A stretch of DNA of 35,551 bases from Owenweeksia sp. (GTDB taxonomy: Bacteria; Bacteroidota; Bacteroidia; Flavobacteriales; Schleiferiaceae): NCBI GenBank assembly GCA_002695025.1, contig NZNV01000005.1, forward strand, positions 1-35,551. Direction: 5' to 3'. The notes under the pieces were generated by a model. The model saw nothing but the letters and a program-made list of their open reading frames with translations. It did no database searches and was not told where the DNA came from. Each line of letters begins with the position of its first letter. Positions within the stretch are counted from its first letter, which is position 1. The position numbers and the translations under genes were made by a program. Of this stretch, positions 23,928-32,346 are shown in pieces.

Positions 23928-25457
23928 TTAGTTTGGCAATTGGGTGTCTATTTGAAAGGAAGCCACATTACCATCATGTACTTTTTCTCTTTCCTCCCAT
24001 GTTACTCCTAGTGAAAGATAAATAATTGCCTCTCTAGCTAGTTTTAAAACTTTCAAAGCTTTGGCCTGAAGCTCTTCAATAGAAATGGAATATGATAATT
24101 TGTCTTCAAGAAGTTCAGGTGTAAGCTCATTGAGCAAATCATCTTCGTATTCTCTAAAGCCTTTGTGTTCAACATGGTTTCTCATTTTTACCAAGTCAGA
24201 AGCATCTGGTTCCAATGCAGACTTAAAATTATCACTCTCATAAAACAAGTCCTTACTTACCCAATATAAGGCGCGAAACATAAGATTTGGCTTTGAAGTA
24301 AAAACTTCTCTTAGCTGCTTATTCCGATCTGACCATACTTTCCTAAAGCTAACATCATGCTCTTTAATGCCTAAGTCAAGATAGTAATTCAGGAAATAAC
24401 CCACTTTATCAAATAAAGAATAGGCAATCCTAAAGCCTGTCTTTAGGTGTTCAACCCTCATCGAGTGTACAGATGAATCAAGCATTTCAAATTTTAAAAC
24501 ATGCTTATCAGCATAGTGTTGGGAGTGTTCCTTGAAACCTTTGAATAAAAAGACTCGGGCACTTATATACTCCTGCTTGATCTGATTAAAGAAGCTGTGG
24601 TATGAACCAGCTTTTTCTCTATTTACCACCATAGTGGGTAAGGCAAATGGATCATGGGTTGCAATTGGGTAAGGACCCAAATCGTTCAGGGGGTTCAGAA
24701 AAAGAGTATTATTTAAGCACCATTCTCTGTAGAGCTTTTCTTCAGTGGAAGAAGTCTCAGAAACCACGTTTAAATCAGGGGAGTAATCCAAAACCCAGGG
24801 GCTTTCAGATTCCAGCGTTTTTACAGCCTTTCTATAATATTCTAATGCATTCTGGTACATTGGAAACTCGATTGCTCTTTTTAAATACTTATAGCCCAAG
24901 CCAACGTATATACTTTTATGTCCTGCATCATATAAGCTATTGAAGCCAGTATAGATCATACTATTGCCTTTAGCACCCAAAGCCATAGGAAAGTTCGAGT
25001 CAATCTCAATCGCCTTATTCCAATTTTCCAATGCTGCGACAAACCTCCCACAGAAGTCAAAACTATTTGCAAGATTGGTATGAATCTGACAAAGACGGGA
25101 ACTTGAATCTTCAATTTTGATAGGATCAAAATACTTTACTGCACTTCTTAGGTTGATAATTTCTTGTTCGACTTGTGTATGGTCCCACTTCCAGGCTTCA
25201 GAATAAGATTGGTTCTTGTGTCGTATATCAGCCCAGGCCACACTTAGGTAATAATGATACACACTCCGTTTTGTAGGAAATAGGGATGAGGACTCTATTT
25301 TTTGAGACAAGTCGATAGCCTTGTTTGCTCCCAAATCTGTTCCTAAATCATTTGAAAGCTCAATAAGTTCCAAAAATACATTCAAAGCCTCTTCTTCCGA
25401 GTACCCCTCTAAAGATTCAATTTCCAAAAGCTTAGTTAGCTTATCACTCTTATTCAT
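23928..25457 (-). CDS. LA2681-like HEPN protein with TPR-like N-terminus (putative RNase)
   Basis: 509 residues from the ATG at 25457. A TTG at 25493 lies upstream of the -7 box and is rejected. Residues about 1-230 are helical repeats of TPR type, with a clear repeat in AALENWNKAIEIDSNFPMAL. The C-terminal third matches the LA2681-type HEPN family, with the Rx4H motif intact as R426-N-H-V-E-H431 (MRNHVEHKGF). HEPN proteins with this motif are usually metal-independent ribonucleases in toxin-antitoxin, abortive-infection or CRISPR-type defence. Two rows that I counted had about one-third G+C, against about half in phage and efflux genes, so it was probably acquired separately. The position beside the integrase suggests phage- or island-borne defence cargo. 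Target RNA and trigger are unknown. Confidence 0.75.
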   Translation of the reverse strand: MNKSDKLTKLLEIESLEGYSEEEALNVFLELIELSNDLGTDLGANKAIDLSQKIESSSLFPTKRSVYHYYLSVAWADIRHKNQSYSEAWKWDHTQVEQEIINLRSAVKYFDPIKIEDSSSRLCQIHTNLANSFDFCGRFVAALENWNKAIEIDSNFPMALGAKGNSMIYTGFNSLYDAGHKSIYVGLGYKYLKRAIEFPMYQNALEYYRKAVKTLESESPWVLDYSPDLNVVSETSSTEEKLYREWCLNNTLFLNPLNDLGPYPIATHDPFALPTMVVNREKAGSYHSFFNQIKQEYISARVFLFKGFKEHSQHYADKHVLKFEMLDSSVHSMRVEHLKTGFRIAYSLFDKVGYFLNYYLDLGIKEHDVSFRKVWSDRNKQLREVFTSKPNLMFRALYWVSKDLFYESDNFKSALEPDASDLVKMRNHVEHKGFREYEDDLLNELTPELLEDKLSYSISIEELQAKALKVLKLAREAIIYLSLGVTWEEREKVHDGNVASFQIDTQLPN

Positions 25458-25480
25458 TTCAAGGCTTTTTGTTGATAGTA

Positions 25481-25511
25481 CAAAGTAAAACAACGGAGAA
25501 GTTACTTGAAA
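25481..25511 (-). promoter_or_regulatory. Probable promoter of the HEPN operon
   Basis: On the minus strand: TTTC (25508-25511), a 20-base spacer, TACTTTG (25481-25487), then about 23 bases to the ATG at 25457. The -7 box is one base short of TAnnTTTG. It overlaps by two bases the right-hand copy of the direct repeat, so the repeat and promoter share bases. Confidence 0.4.
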
Positions 25512-25524
25512 TTGGTATCCTCTG
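25510..25524. repeat. Direct repeat, right copy (flanks the HEPN module)
   Basis: AATTGGTATCCTCTG, identical to the left copy at 23374-23389 except for one missing T. It lies between the HEPN promoter and the end of the RND pump gene, a plausible junction between cargo and host DNA. Confidence 0.5.
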
Positions 25525-25549
25525 ATTTAATGGCTATTCATAAAACAGG

Positions 25550-28500
25550 TTATTTGTGCTTTATCAAGCTGTAAACCGATGGTATCACCAACAAATTCAG
25601 CACGGTTGCAGTCAGCAACCCACCCAGGATCACTACCGCCATAGGGCTTTGAATTTCATTACCCGGCTCGCCTCCTTTTAAAGCCAGTGGGATAAGAGCC
25701 AATGCAGTAGTAAGGGCCGTCATGATGATCGGGTTCAAACGATCCAAGGTTCCTTTTAAAATAAGGCCTTCACCTTTTTCGCCCTCTTTTTCCAAATCCT
25801 GGTAACGCGAAATAAGCAGAATACCGTTTCGCGTAGCAATACCAAACAAGCTGATAAAGCCAATGGTAGCTGCAATACTGATGATACCAGAAGTGAAATA
25901 CACGATTAAGATTCCTCCGATCAAAGCCAGCGGTAAGTTCAGCAAAACAATACCGGCCAGCTTCAAATCCCTGAACTCAAAATAAAGCAATAGGTAAATG
26001 ACCAGGATAGCCAGTGCAGCGGTGATCAATAGCATCTGTGAAGCTTTAGCCTCACTTTCAAACTGACCGCCATACTCAACCCGATAACCTTGGGGAAGAT
26101 TGATTCCCGCTTTTACGTTTTCCTGTAACTCCGTTACGACTCCCCGCAAATCCCGTCCCTGCACGTTTGCTGACACCACTACTTTGCGCTGTACATCTTC
26201 CCGGCTGATTCGGTTGGGGCTGCTTACTGAACTGATCTTAGCCACCTCGGAAATCGGTACACGGCTACCGTTTGGTAAGTCCACCAATGCATTGCGTATT
26301 TCCTCCAAGCTTCCGCGAAAATCTTCCTTATAACGTACTACCAGATCAAAGTGCTTTTGCCCCTCATAAACCTGTCCCACTGCTTCACCACCAAAGGCCA
26401 CTTCCACAAAGTGCATAAGGTCAGCAGCCGTCATACCATAGGCTGACAAAAGTGTGCGATTTGGAGTAATACGGATTTGAGGTACTTCCACTTGTTGTTC
26501 AACGGATACATCAGCCAAGCCCTCAATATTTTCAGCGATCCCTTTTACCTCTTTACCCAGACCATAGAGACGGGCGAGGTCTTCCCCAAAGAGCTTCACG
26601 GCAATGTTCGCTCTGGTCCCTGAAAGCATGTGGTCTATACGGTGGGCAATAGGTTGTCCAATAGTGATGTTCACTCCGGGAACCACGCTAAGCTTTTCGC
26701 GAACCTCCTCAAAAAACTCCTCTTTGCTTTGACCATCTTCCAGTGTAAAAGGCGCATCAATCTCAGCTGCATTTACCCCTTGTGCGTGTTCATCCAACTC
26801 TGCCCGTCCGGTTCTGCGTGTAACCACTGTAACTTGCGGCATGTCCAGCAATAACTCTTCAACCTGTTTTCCGGTTTTGTTGCTTTCCTCCAATGACATG
26901 CCCGGTAAGCCTACCACACTGATGACCAGAGAGCCTTCATTGAATTCCGGCAGAAAACTTCGTCCCAATTGAAAAAAGAGCACCAGGCTTACCAGGAAAA
27001 CGGCAATTGTAGCCCCGATTACCCATTTGGAATACTTCAACGATTTATGGAGAATGCGGGAATAACCGTTCCGCAGCCATCGCTCTGTTCTGGTACCTTC
27101 CGATTGCTTTTGCAACAACTTTTCCTTTTTAAGCAAATAGGAACACAGCACTGGAGTAAGCGTAACTGCCACGATCAATGAAGTCAGCACCGAAGTAATA
27201 AAGGCAATGCCGAGCGGGGTCAATAAGCGGCCTTCCATACCACTGAGAAAGAAAAGAGGTATAAACGAAACGATGATGATCAATGTGGCAATGATAATTG
27301 AGCTTCTGATCTCAGCAGAGGCATCCTGTACCACTTTAAGGACCGGCTCCCGCTGATCTTTTGGTAAGGCGGCATTTTGACGCAGGCGTTTGAAAACATT
27401 TTCCACATCAATAATGGCATCATCCACCAAAGCACCAATGGCGATGGCCATACCGCCCAGGCTCATGGTGTTGATGGTATATCCCAGCAGGTTTAAAACG
27501 ATTACCGAGACCAGAAGCGAAAGAGGTATGGCCAGCAATGAAATGACCGTGGTACGCCAGTTCATCAGGAAAATGAAAAGCACCAGTACTACAAAGAAAG
27601 CCCCTTCCAGCAAAGTTTGCTGAAGGTTGTTGATGGAGGCGTTGATGAAGTCCGCTTGCCGAAAAATGTGACTTTTGATCTCCACACTTTCAGGTAACGT
27701 TTCATTCATTTTGGTTAAAGCTTCTTCCATCCGCCCGGTCAGTTCCAGCGTGTTGACATCCGGCTGCTTGGTAATGGTCATGATCACAGCCGGAGAAGCA
27801 TTGAGCGAACCATCACCGATCTTATCGGCTGCCCCAATTTTCACTTGGGTCACATCCGAAATCCTGATGGGTTGGTCATTTACTTCTTTGATCAATGCCT
27901 CTTGCAGATCATCCACATCATAAGCACGCCCTTCGCCTTTGATGTTGTACTGGTTGCCAAACTCGTTGTAAAAACCGCCCGTTGTATTCACATTGGCAGC
28001 TTCCACCGCTTGTTGTAATTCTTCCAGACTAATCCCATAATGTTTCATTCGGTTGGGATTGGCCAGCACCTGGTATTGCTTGTATTCACCACCTATGACG
28101 ATCACATTGGCAATACCCCCCAAGGCCTTCAGTTGCGGCCTTATCGTCCAATCCGCGAGGGTACGTAATTCCATTGGCGACAAACTGTCGGAACGCACCC
28201 CTAACAGCATCACTTCACCCATAATCGATGAAATTGGAGCCATGGTAGGTTCACCAATGCCCTGCGGCAATTTTTCCCGCACAGCGGGAATACGCTCGCT
28301 TACAATCTGCCGGGCGCGGTAGATATCCGTATCCCAATCAAATTCTACCCAAACAATGGAAATACCAGCAGCCGAAGATGATCTGATCCTGCGGACATTG
28401 GGCGCTCCGTTCATAGCTGTTTCCAATTGGAAGGTCACCAGCTTTTCCACTTCCTCGGATTCCATGCCGTGTGCCTCGGTCAGTAGGGTTACGGTAGGAG

Positions 28501-28633
28501 CGGTAAGGTCGGGAAACACATCCACGTTCATGTTGCGGGCAACGTAGATACCCGATACCGTCAGCACCAATGCTGTAAGGAGCACCAGTAAGCGGTTATG
28601 CAGGGATATGTCAAGAATTCTATTTAGCATCAT
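25550..28633 (-). CDS. Heavy-metal efflux RND pump, CzcA/CusA type
   Basis: 1027 residues, the usual length for HME-RND pumps. It opens with an inner-membrane helix (NRLLVLLTALVLTVSGIYVA, about 13-32) and shows the family pattern MNVDVFPDLTAPTVTLLTEA, a large periplasmic region, a first helix bundle (about 337-535) with the proton-relay motif GALVDDAIIDVEN (D404, D405), a second periplasmic domain, and a last bundle (about 855-1020) ending with 'GIATRNGILLISRYQDL' and 'NLLVIPSVYSLI'. It pumps metal ions from the periplasm through the adaptor and outer-membrane factor encoded just upstream. The metal (Cu/Ag or Zn/Co/Ni/Cd) cannot be read from the sequence. It is the last gene of the operon; no clear terminator follows. 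Confidence 0.9.
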   Translation of the reverse strand: MMLNRILDISLHNRLLVLLTALVLTVSGIYVARNMNVDVFPDLTAPTVTLLTEAHGMESEEVEKLVTFQLETAMNGAPNVRRIRSSSAAGISIVWVEFDWDTDIYRARQIVSERIPAVREKLPQGIGEPTMAPISSIMGEVMLLGVRSDSLSPMELRTLADWTIRPQLKALGGIANVIVIGGEYKQYQVLANPNRMKHYGISLEELQQAVEAANVNTTGGFYNEFGNQYNIKGEGRAYDVDDLQEALIKEVNDQPIRISDVTQVKIGAADKIGDGSLNASPAVIMTITKQPDVNTLELTGRMEEALTKMNETLPESVEIKSHIFRQADFINASINNLQQTLLEGAFFVVLVLFIFLMNWRTTVISLLAIPLSLLVSVIVLNLLGYTINTMSLGGMAIAIGALVDDAIIDVENVFKRLRQNAALPKDQREPVLKVVQDASAEIRSSIIIATLIIIVSFIPLFFLSGMEGRLLTPLGIAFITSVLTSLIVAVTLTPVLCSYLLKKEKLLQKQSEGTRTERWLRNGYSRILHKSLKYSKWVIGATIAVFLVSLVLFFQLGRSFLPEFNEGSLVISVVGLPGMSLEESNKTGKQVEELLLDMPQVTVVTRRTGRAELDEHAQGVNAAEIDAPFTLEDGQSKEEFFEEVREKLSVVPGVNITIGQPIAHRIDHMLSGTRANIAVKLFGEDLARLYGLGKEVKGIAENIEGLADVSVEQQVEVPQIRITPNRTLLSAYGMTAADLMHFVEVAFGGEAVGQVYEGQKHFDLVVRYKEDFRGSLEEIRNALVDLPNGSRVPISEVAKISSVSSPNRISREDVQRKVVVSANVQGRDLRGVVTELQENVKAGINLPQGYRVEYGGQFESEAKASQMLLITAALAILVIYLLLYFEFRDLKLAGIVLLNLPLALIGGILIVYFTSGIISIAATIGFISLFGIATRNGILLISRYQDLEKEGEKGEGLILKGTLDRLNPIIMTALTTALALIPLALKGGEPGNEIQSPMAVVILGGLLTATVLNLLVIPSVYSLIKHK

Positions 28634-28670
28634 TCAAAAATTTGAAGGTTAAGCCTTGGTCTTAATTCAA

Positions 28671-30167
28671 TTAGTGTGCGTGACCGTGAGCAGGTGCTGA
28701 GCCAGCCATTGAAGCCATTTTAACCTGATAAGCACCGGTCGTTACTACCCATTCACCGTTTTGCAAACCTCTGGTAATAGTTACCCTATCACCGTTGAAA
28801 GCACCTATTTCCACTGGGCGCATCGCAAAGGCCTCTCCTCCGTTTTGTACCACTACTTTGTAGGTGCCAAAATCTTCCAGTAAGGCATCTTTGGGTATCA
28901 CCAAACCCATTTGATTGTTGGAATAGCCTAATTGAACTTCGGCCAGATTACCCTCCACCGCAGTAACCGGGCTTTTGACTTCGATGAAAACAGACAGCAT
29001 GGGATTACCTTCGGTCACATTCTGTCCAACGGAAACAACCTTTCCCTTTACGGGCAGTGTTTTTCCACTATCCAGTACCCAGACTTTTTTAGTTTGAGTG
29101 ACCAACCCCCGCTTTTCAGGTGAAACCCGTGCCTGGATCATGCTGCTCAGTTCAGAGCCTACCGTAATCAAAGGCTGTCCTGCACCAGCAAAAGCACCGT
29201 TTTCTACGGATATGTCTTTCACATAGCCATCAAAAGGCGCACGGATAGCAACTCCATTGGCTCCATAATTATTAAGCAATTGCTGATAATTGGCCTGTGC
29301 TACCGCATAGCGTTTCTCTACTTCCTCAAATTCAGCATCAGGCACAACCTGTAATTGATGCAGTTCCTTTTTACGATCGTATTCGCTTTTCACCTGTTCA
29401 AATTCAGCTTTGGCCTTACGGATCTCGGACTCAATACCGTTTACATTCAGGTCCTTTCCGCTGATACGCATGAGCACCTGCCCTTTTTTTACAGCAATGC
29501 CCTGAACCATGCTGGGAACCTCATACAGAACATTACCGGAAGAGCCGGCATTGAGGGTTCTTTGCGTTCCGGGTTCGGGCATCCATCTGCCCGCCAGTTT
29601 GATCATCCCGTAAACCGTGTCTTCCTGCACAGGAGCCGTTTGAAAACCAATCTTCCAGGCTTGTTCCTTCAGAAAACTGATCTCCGGTTCGCTTTGATCC
29701 CTTTTGGAAAGGACTTCGGTGGCTGTCTCATCATCGGGATATACCTGTACTTTTCCCAGATCAAACCTTTGTTTAAAAAGAGGCATATCCAGGTCAATTA
29801 ACAATTGATATTCCCCCGCTTCCTTGGGTTGTAGAGCAGGAGTGAAGATGCCAGGCGAAGAAGGTTTCTGAACAGTATGGCGAATACCTGTTTTTCCTTT
29901 GATCAGGCTTACGGTTACCTCGCCTTCTTTCACGGGTTGATGTCCATCAAGGATGGTGAAGTGAGCCGCAAAACGGCTGGTGTTACCGACCACAAAAGCT
30001 GGGTATTCCACAAAGAGTTCCACATCATTGGTCCAGATAGTAGTATCTACACTTAACTCACTTCCATGACCATGTGCATCTTCCTCATGAGCATGTCCGT
30101 GACTGGATGATTCCGTACAGGCCGCCAGCATCACTAAACCCGGCAGCATTAAAAATAGGTTTCTCAT
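28671..30167 (-). CDS. RND efflux membrane-fusion lipoprotein (CzcB/CusB type)
   Basis: 498 residues from the ATG at 30167. A start at 30365 would overlap the upstream His-rich gene and add a Met/Thr-rich stretch without sense. Residues 1-17 are a lipoprotein signal with lipobox LVMLAAC, C17 being acylated. A His-rich stretch follows (SSSHGHAHEEDAHGHGS, 21-37), then a beta domain, a coiled hairpin (about 235-305, AKAEFEQVKSEYDRKKEL), a lipoyl/barrel-type region with VAIRAPFDGYVKDISV, and a second His run at the end (PAHGHAH). It links the RND pump to the outer-membrane factor, and the His ends may collect metal in the periplasm. The pump gene follows after 37 bases. Confidence 0.88.
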   Translation of the reverse strand: MRNLFLMLPGLVMLAACTESSSHGHAHEEDAHGHGSELSVDTTIWTNDVELFVEYPAFVVGNTSRFAAHFTILDGHQPVKEGEVTVSLIKGKTGIRHTVQKPSSPGIFTPALQPKEAGEYQLLIDLDMPLFKQRFDLGKVQVYPDDETATEVLSKRDQSEPEISFLKEQAWKIGFQTAPVQEDTVYGMIKLAGRWMPEPGTQRTLNAGSSGNVLYEVPSMVQGIAVKKGQVLMRISGKDLNVNGIESEIRKAKAEFEQVKSEYDRKKELHQLQVVPDAEFEEVEKRYAVAQANYQQLLNNYGANGVAIRAPFDGYVKDISVENGAFAGAGQPLITVGSELSSMIQARVSPEKRGLVTQTKKVWVLDSGKTLPVKGKVVSVGQNVTEGNPMLSVFIEVKSPVTAVEGNLAEVQLGYSNNQMGLVIPKDALLEDFGTYKVVVQNGGEAFAMRPVEIGAFNGDRVTITRGLQNGEWVVTTGAYQVKMASMAGSAPAHGHAH

Positions 30168-30177
30168 AAAAATTCCT

Positions 30178-30426
30178 TTAGTGTTGATGGTCATGTCCAT
30201 CTTCGTGTTCGTGATGATCCTCAATGGTTGTAGAATCTTCATCCACGGTAAATTCCTCCTGTTCATGATGGTGGTCACCATTTTCATGGCTATGCCCATG
30301 ATCTTCTCCCTCATGCATGTGGGTTTCGCTGCCGTGATCGTGACTATGTTCATTATGGTTTGCACCGGAATTGCATCCGAATATGAACACTAAGGCTGCG
30401 ATGAAAAGACTTACTTTAAATTTCAT
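30178..30426 (-). CDS. Small His-rich lipoprotein, periplasmic metal binder
   Basis: 82 residues. Residues 1-18 are a lipoprotein signal ending at a Cys (FIFGC), and the mature part is almost only His, Glu, Asp and Gly (HNEHSHDHGSETHMHEGEDH, then DHHHEQEE and EDHHEHEDGHDHQH). It would sit on the inner face of the outer or outer face of the inner membrane and bind divalent metal or copper ions, as a buffer or feeder for the efflux complex. It is 10 bases upstream of the adaptor gene. Function is inferred from composition and neighbours. Confidence 0.75.
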   Translation of the reverse strand: MKFKVSLFIAALVFIFGCNSGANHNEHSHDHGSETHMHEGEDHGHSHENGDHHHEQEEFTVDEDSTTIEDHHEHEDGHDHQH

Positions 30427-30444
30427 AATGATTGTTTTATAGGT

Positions 30445-31629
30445 TTATAATTGATGTTTTAAGAGTTCTGCTCTGAGTTGTTGAATTTCCTTTTCGATCT
30501 CCAGCATCCGGTTTTCCGCTTCGCGGTAAAAGGACACTTCGCGATAATAATCCATGAAGGAAATCTCACCCAGTTCGTAGGATTTTTGAAGGAGCATTTC
30601 GCTGTTCAGGCCATTCATAGCCCTTTCATACTCCCTGAATTTGTTAAGCAGCATTTGATAGCGTTGAATTTGGGAAATAAAAGTGCCTTTAAAGGATGTC
30701 ATAAGCTCGGATTGATATTGATCGTAATAATCAACCTGTGCTTTTGCTACTTTTACGTTACTGCGGCCACTCCATAGCGGAATACTGATCCCGCCATAGA
30801 ACCCCGAGTAATTACTTCCAGATACGCCCTGGTAGTTATAGCCAGCCGTAATGTCCGGCAGCAGTAGGTTTCGTTCCACTTTCAGTTTTTGCTGAGCCAC
30901 CTTCTTTTGTTGTTCCAATAAGGCAATTTGTGCATCCCGATTGAGCCGTTCATTCCAAAGACTATCCGAAACTGGAATTTCAATAGTGTTCGGATAGGTG
31001 GACATTTGAAGATTTACCTCATTACCACCATTCAGAGATTGCAACTCTTGTTTTATGCTGTTTTCACGCGTATCAAGTTCTTCCAGGGCAAACTGCTGAT
31101 CCAGCCAAATGATCCGGGCTTTATTCCGGTCTAAAATCCCGGTTTGTCCTTTATCAAATAAAGTCTGTATCTGGTCATTTACCTTTTTGGACTGGTTTAC
31201 ACGTTCCTGAACCAATTGCCGCTGCTTTTGAAGGTAGATCAACTCAAGACCCAGCTTTTGGGCTTTTAGCAAAACTGCCTGCCGGAGTTTCTGGTATTCA
31301 TACTCCAGGCGTTTTTCCTGCTCGTCTATCCAATTATCTCTTGCGGCATATACCGTTGGAAACTCAAACTGCTGCGAGATTTCAAATTCGGTATAGTCTC
31401 CAGTATTATGTTCACCAAACGGCAGATAGTAAGCTGAAGCCTGTGGGTCGGGTAGCTTGTTTTTCGATTTGTATTGCCAGCTTTCGCCATCTATATGGCT
31501 GCGGTAAGCCACCAGGGTTTTATTGTTGGCTGCAATGGATTGCAGCAACTGGTCTAAGGATGATTGCTGCGCCTGAAGTGAACCTATGCAAAGCACAAGT
31601 CCTATCAGGACTAATAATGATTTATACAT
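30445..31629 (-). CDS. Outer-membrane efflux factor (TolC/CzcC family)
   Basis: 394 residues. It has a Sec signal peptide ending in LQAQQ (residues 1-22), then the TolC-family layout: two related halves of long helices with short beta segments (NYQGVSGSNYSGFYGGISIP, about 267-286, is the typical outer-membrane strand). It would form the outer-membrane channel of a tripartite system with the adaptor and pump encoded downstream. It is somewhat short for the family but begins and ends normally. A 61-base gap with a palindrome separates it from the His-rich gene upstream. Confidence 0.87.
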   Translation of the reverse strand: MYKSLLVLIGLVLCIGSLQAQQSSLDQLLQSIAANNKTLVAYRSHIDGESWQYKSKNKLPDPQASAYYLPFGEHNTGDYTEFEISQQFEFPTVYAARDNWIDEQEKRLEYEYQKLRQAVLLKAQKLGLELIYLQKQRQLVQERVNQSKKVNDQIQTLFDKGQTGILDRNKARIIWLDQQFALEELDTRENSIKQELQSLNGGNEVNLQMSTYPNTIEIPVSDSLWNERLNRDAQIALLEQQKKVAQQKLKVERNLLLPDITAGYNYQGVSGSNYSGFYGGISIPLWSGRSNVKVAKAQVDYYDQYQSELMTSFKGTFISQIQRYQMLLNKFREYERAMNGLNSEMLLQKSYELGEISFMDYYREVSFYREAENRMLEIEKEIQQLRAELLKHQL

Positions 31630-31658
31630 ACATGAATTTCTTTAGGTCAATGAAATAG

Positions 31659-31678
31659 ATATCCCTATATGGGAATAT
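31659..31678. repeat. Palindrome ahead of the outer-membrane factor gene, possible operator
   Basis: ATATCCC (31659-31665), five bases, GGG-A-ATAT (31671-31678), an inverted repeat with one bulged base. It lies 30 bases upstream of the ATG at 31629 on the minus strand. No T run follows, so it is not a typical terminator. It could be a metal-regulator site for an internal promoter. Confidence 0.35.
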
Positions 31679-31690
31679 TCAATTCTTGAT

Positions 31691-32170
31691 TTAACCTAAA
31701 GCGGGAGGGCCACGTAAGCCGTGACCGGACGAAAAGTATTGAGAAGAAGGGGGTTCTATGAACTCAAATGAACCCGAGTAGTCATGGTCAAGTTTATCCG
31801 GGAATTTCCACAAATCAGCATGGAGATATTGAACCTTGAAAAGCTTTGGAAGCAGATCACTCTTGGAAGATGTCCTATAGACCAATTCATGGTCATGTCC
31901 ATTAAAATCGGAATGACTGTGAGAATGGATTAGTGAATTTTCAAACGGATTCTCAGTAGGGTTGGAAGGAATTTCATCATCGGTTCCCTGGTCTTCATGA
32001 TGATGGTGTTCCTGGTGATCATGAGCATGGCTATGATCATGTTGAGCTAAGGAAACAGTTTGATGATTATCCTGGTGTTCGTGATGGGTATGAGGAATGA
32101 AATCATGCAGCAGCAAAAGCACATAAGCACTTAGCAATAACAATGACCATATACCGCGACAGGATTTCAC
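31691..32170 (-). CDS. His-rich exported protein at the head of the efflux operon
   Basis: 159 residues from a GTG at 32170; no other start is available. A hydrophobic N-terminal signal/anchor (residues 6-22) is followed by a long His-rich region (about 26-58, with HTHHEH, HDHSHAHDHQEHHHHED) and a second one (about 80-95, HSHSHSDFNGHDH). The last 15 residues (SSGHGLRGPPALG) look like the end typical of small Bacteroidota proteins encoded ahead of czc-type operons. It is probably a periplasmic metal-binding or sensing protein, but that rests on composition and position. Same strand as, and 61 bases ahead of, the outer-membrane factor. Confidence 0.7.
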   Translation of the reverse strand: MKSCRGIWSLLLLSAYVLLLLHDFIPHTHHEHQDNHQTVSLAQHDHSHAHDHQEHHHHEDQGTDDEIPSNPTENPFENSLIHSHSHSDFNGHDHELVYRTSSKSDLLPKLFKVQYLHADLWKFPDKLDHDYSGSFEFIEPPSSQYFSSGHGLRGPPALG

Positions 32171-32175
32171 ATCTA

Positions 32176-32207
32176 CAAAGTAACCTTTAATTTCCCAAAT
32201 CCCAAAA
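32176..32207 (-). promoter_or_regulatory. Possible promoter of the efflux operon
   Basis: On the minus strand: TTTTG (32203-32207), a 20-base spacer, TACTTTG (32176-32182). Boxes and spacing match the HEPN promoter. Only five bases separate the -7 box from the GTG at 32170, so the message would be leaderless or nearly so; this weakens the call. Confidence 0.35.
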
Positions 32208-32286
32208 CTTATCTGGTTTCAGGAAATAAGAAGATGATCGTTTTAACATCATAGACCCTCCATAAAACTCTTTATTATTTGGTGTA

Positions 32287-32328
32287 ATGACTAGATAGCT
32301 TTGTAGCTTATTTAAAAGCGATAGTCAT
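32287..32328. repeat. Imperfect inverted repeat between efflux operon and the left-reading accessory genes
   Basis: ATGACTA (32287-32293) and TAGTCAT (32322-32328) pair perfectly, with an inner GCTTT/AAAGC pairing. It lies just downstream of the 73-residue gene on the minus strand. There is no T run, so it is a weak terminator candidate at most; it might mark an element boundary. Confidence 0.35.
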
Positions 32329-32346
32329 CCTTGGTTGAAGCCATAC

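Noticed and set aside
30168-30365. N-terminal extension of the adaptor gene to 30365
   Set aside because: It is Met/Thr-rich, overlaps the His-rich lipoprotein gene in another frame, and would hide the clear lipoprotein signal at 30167.
31341-31658. A 105-residue plus-strand frame
   Set aside because: Antisense to the outer-membrane factor gene, which has a signal peptide and family pattern.
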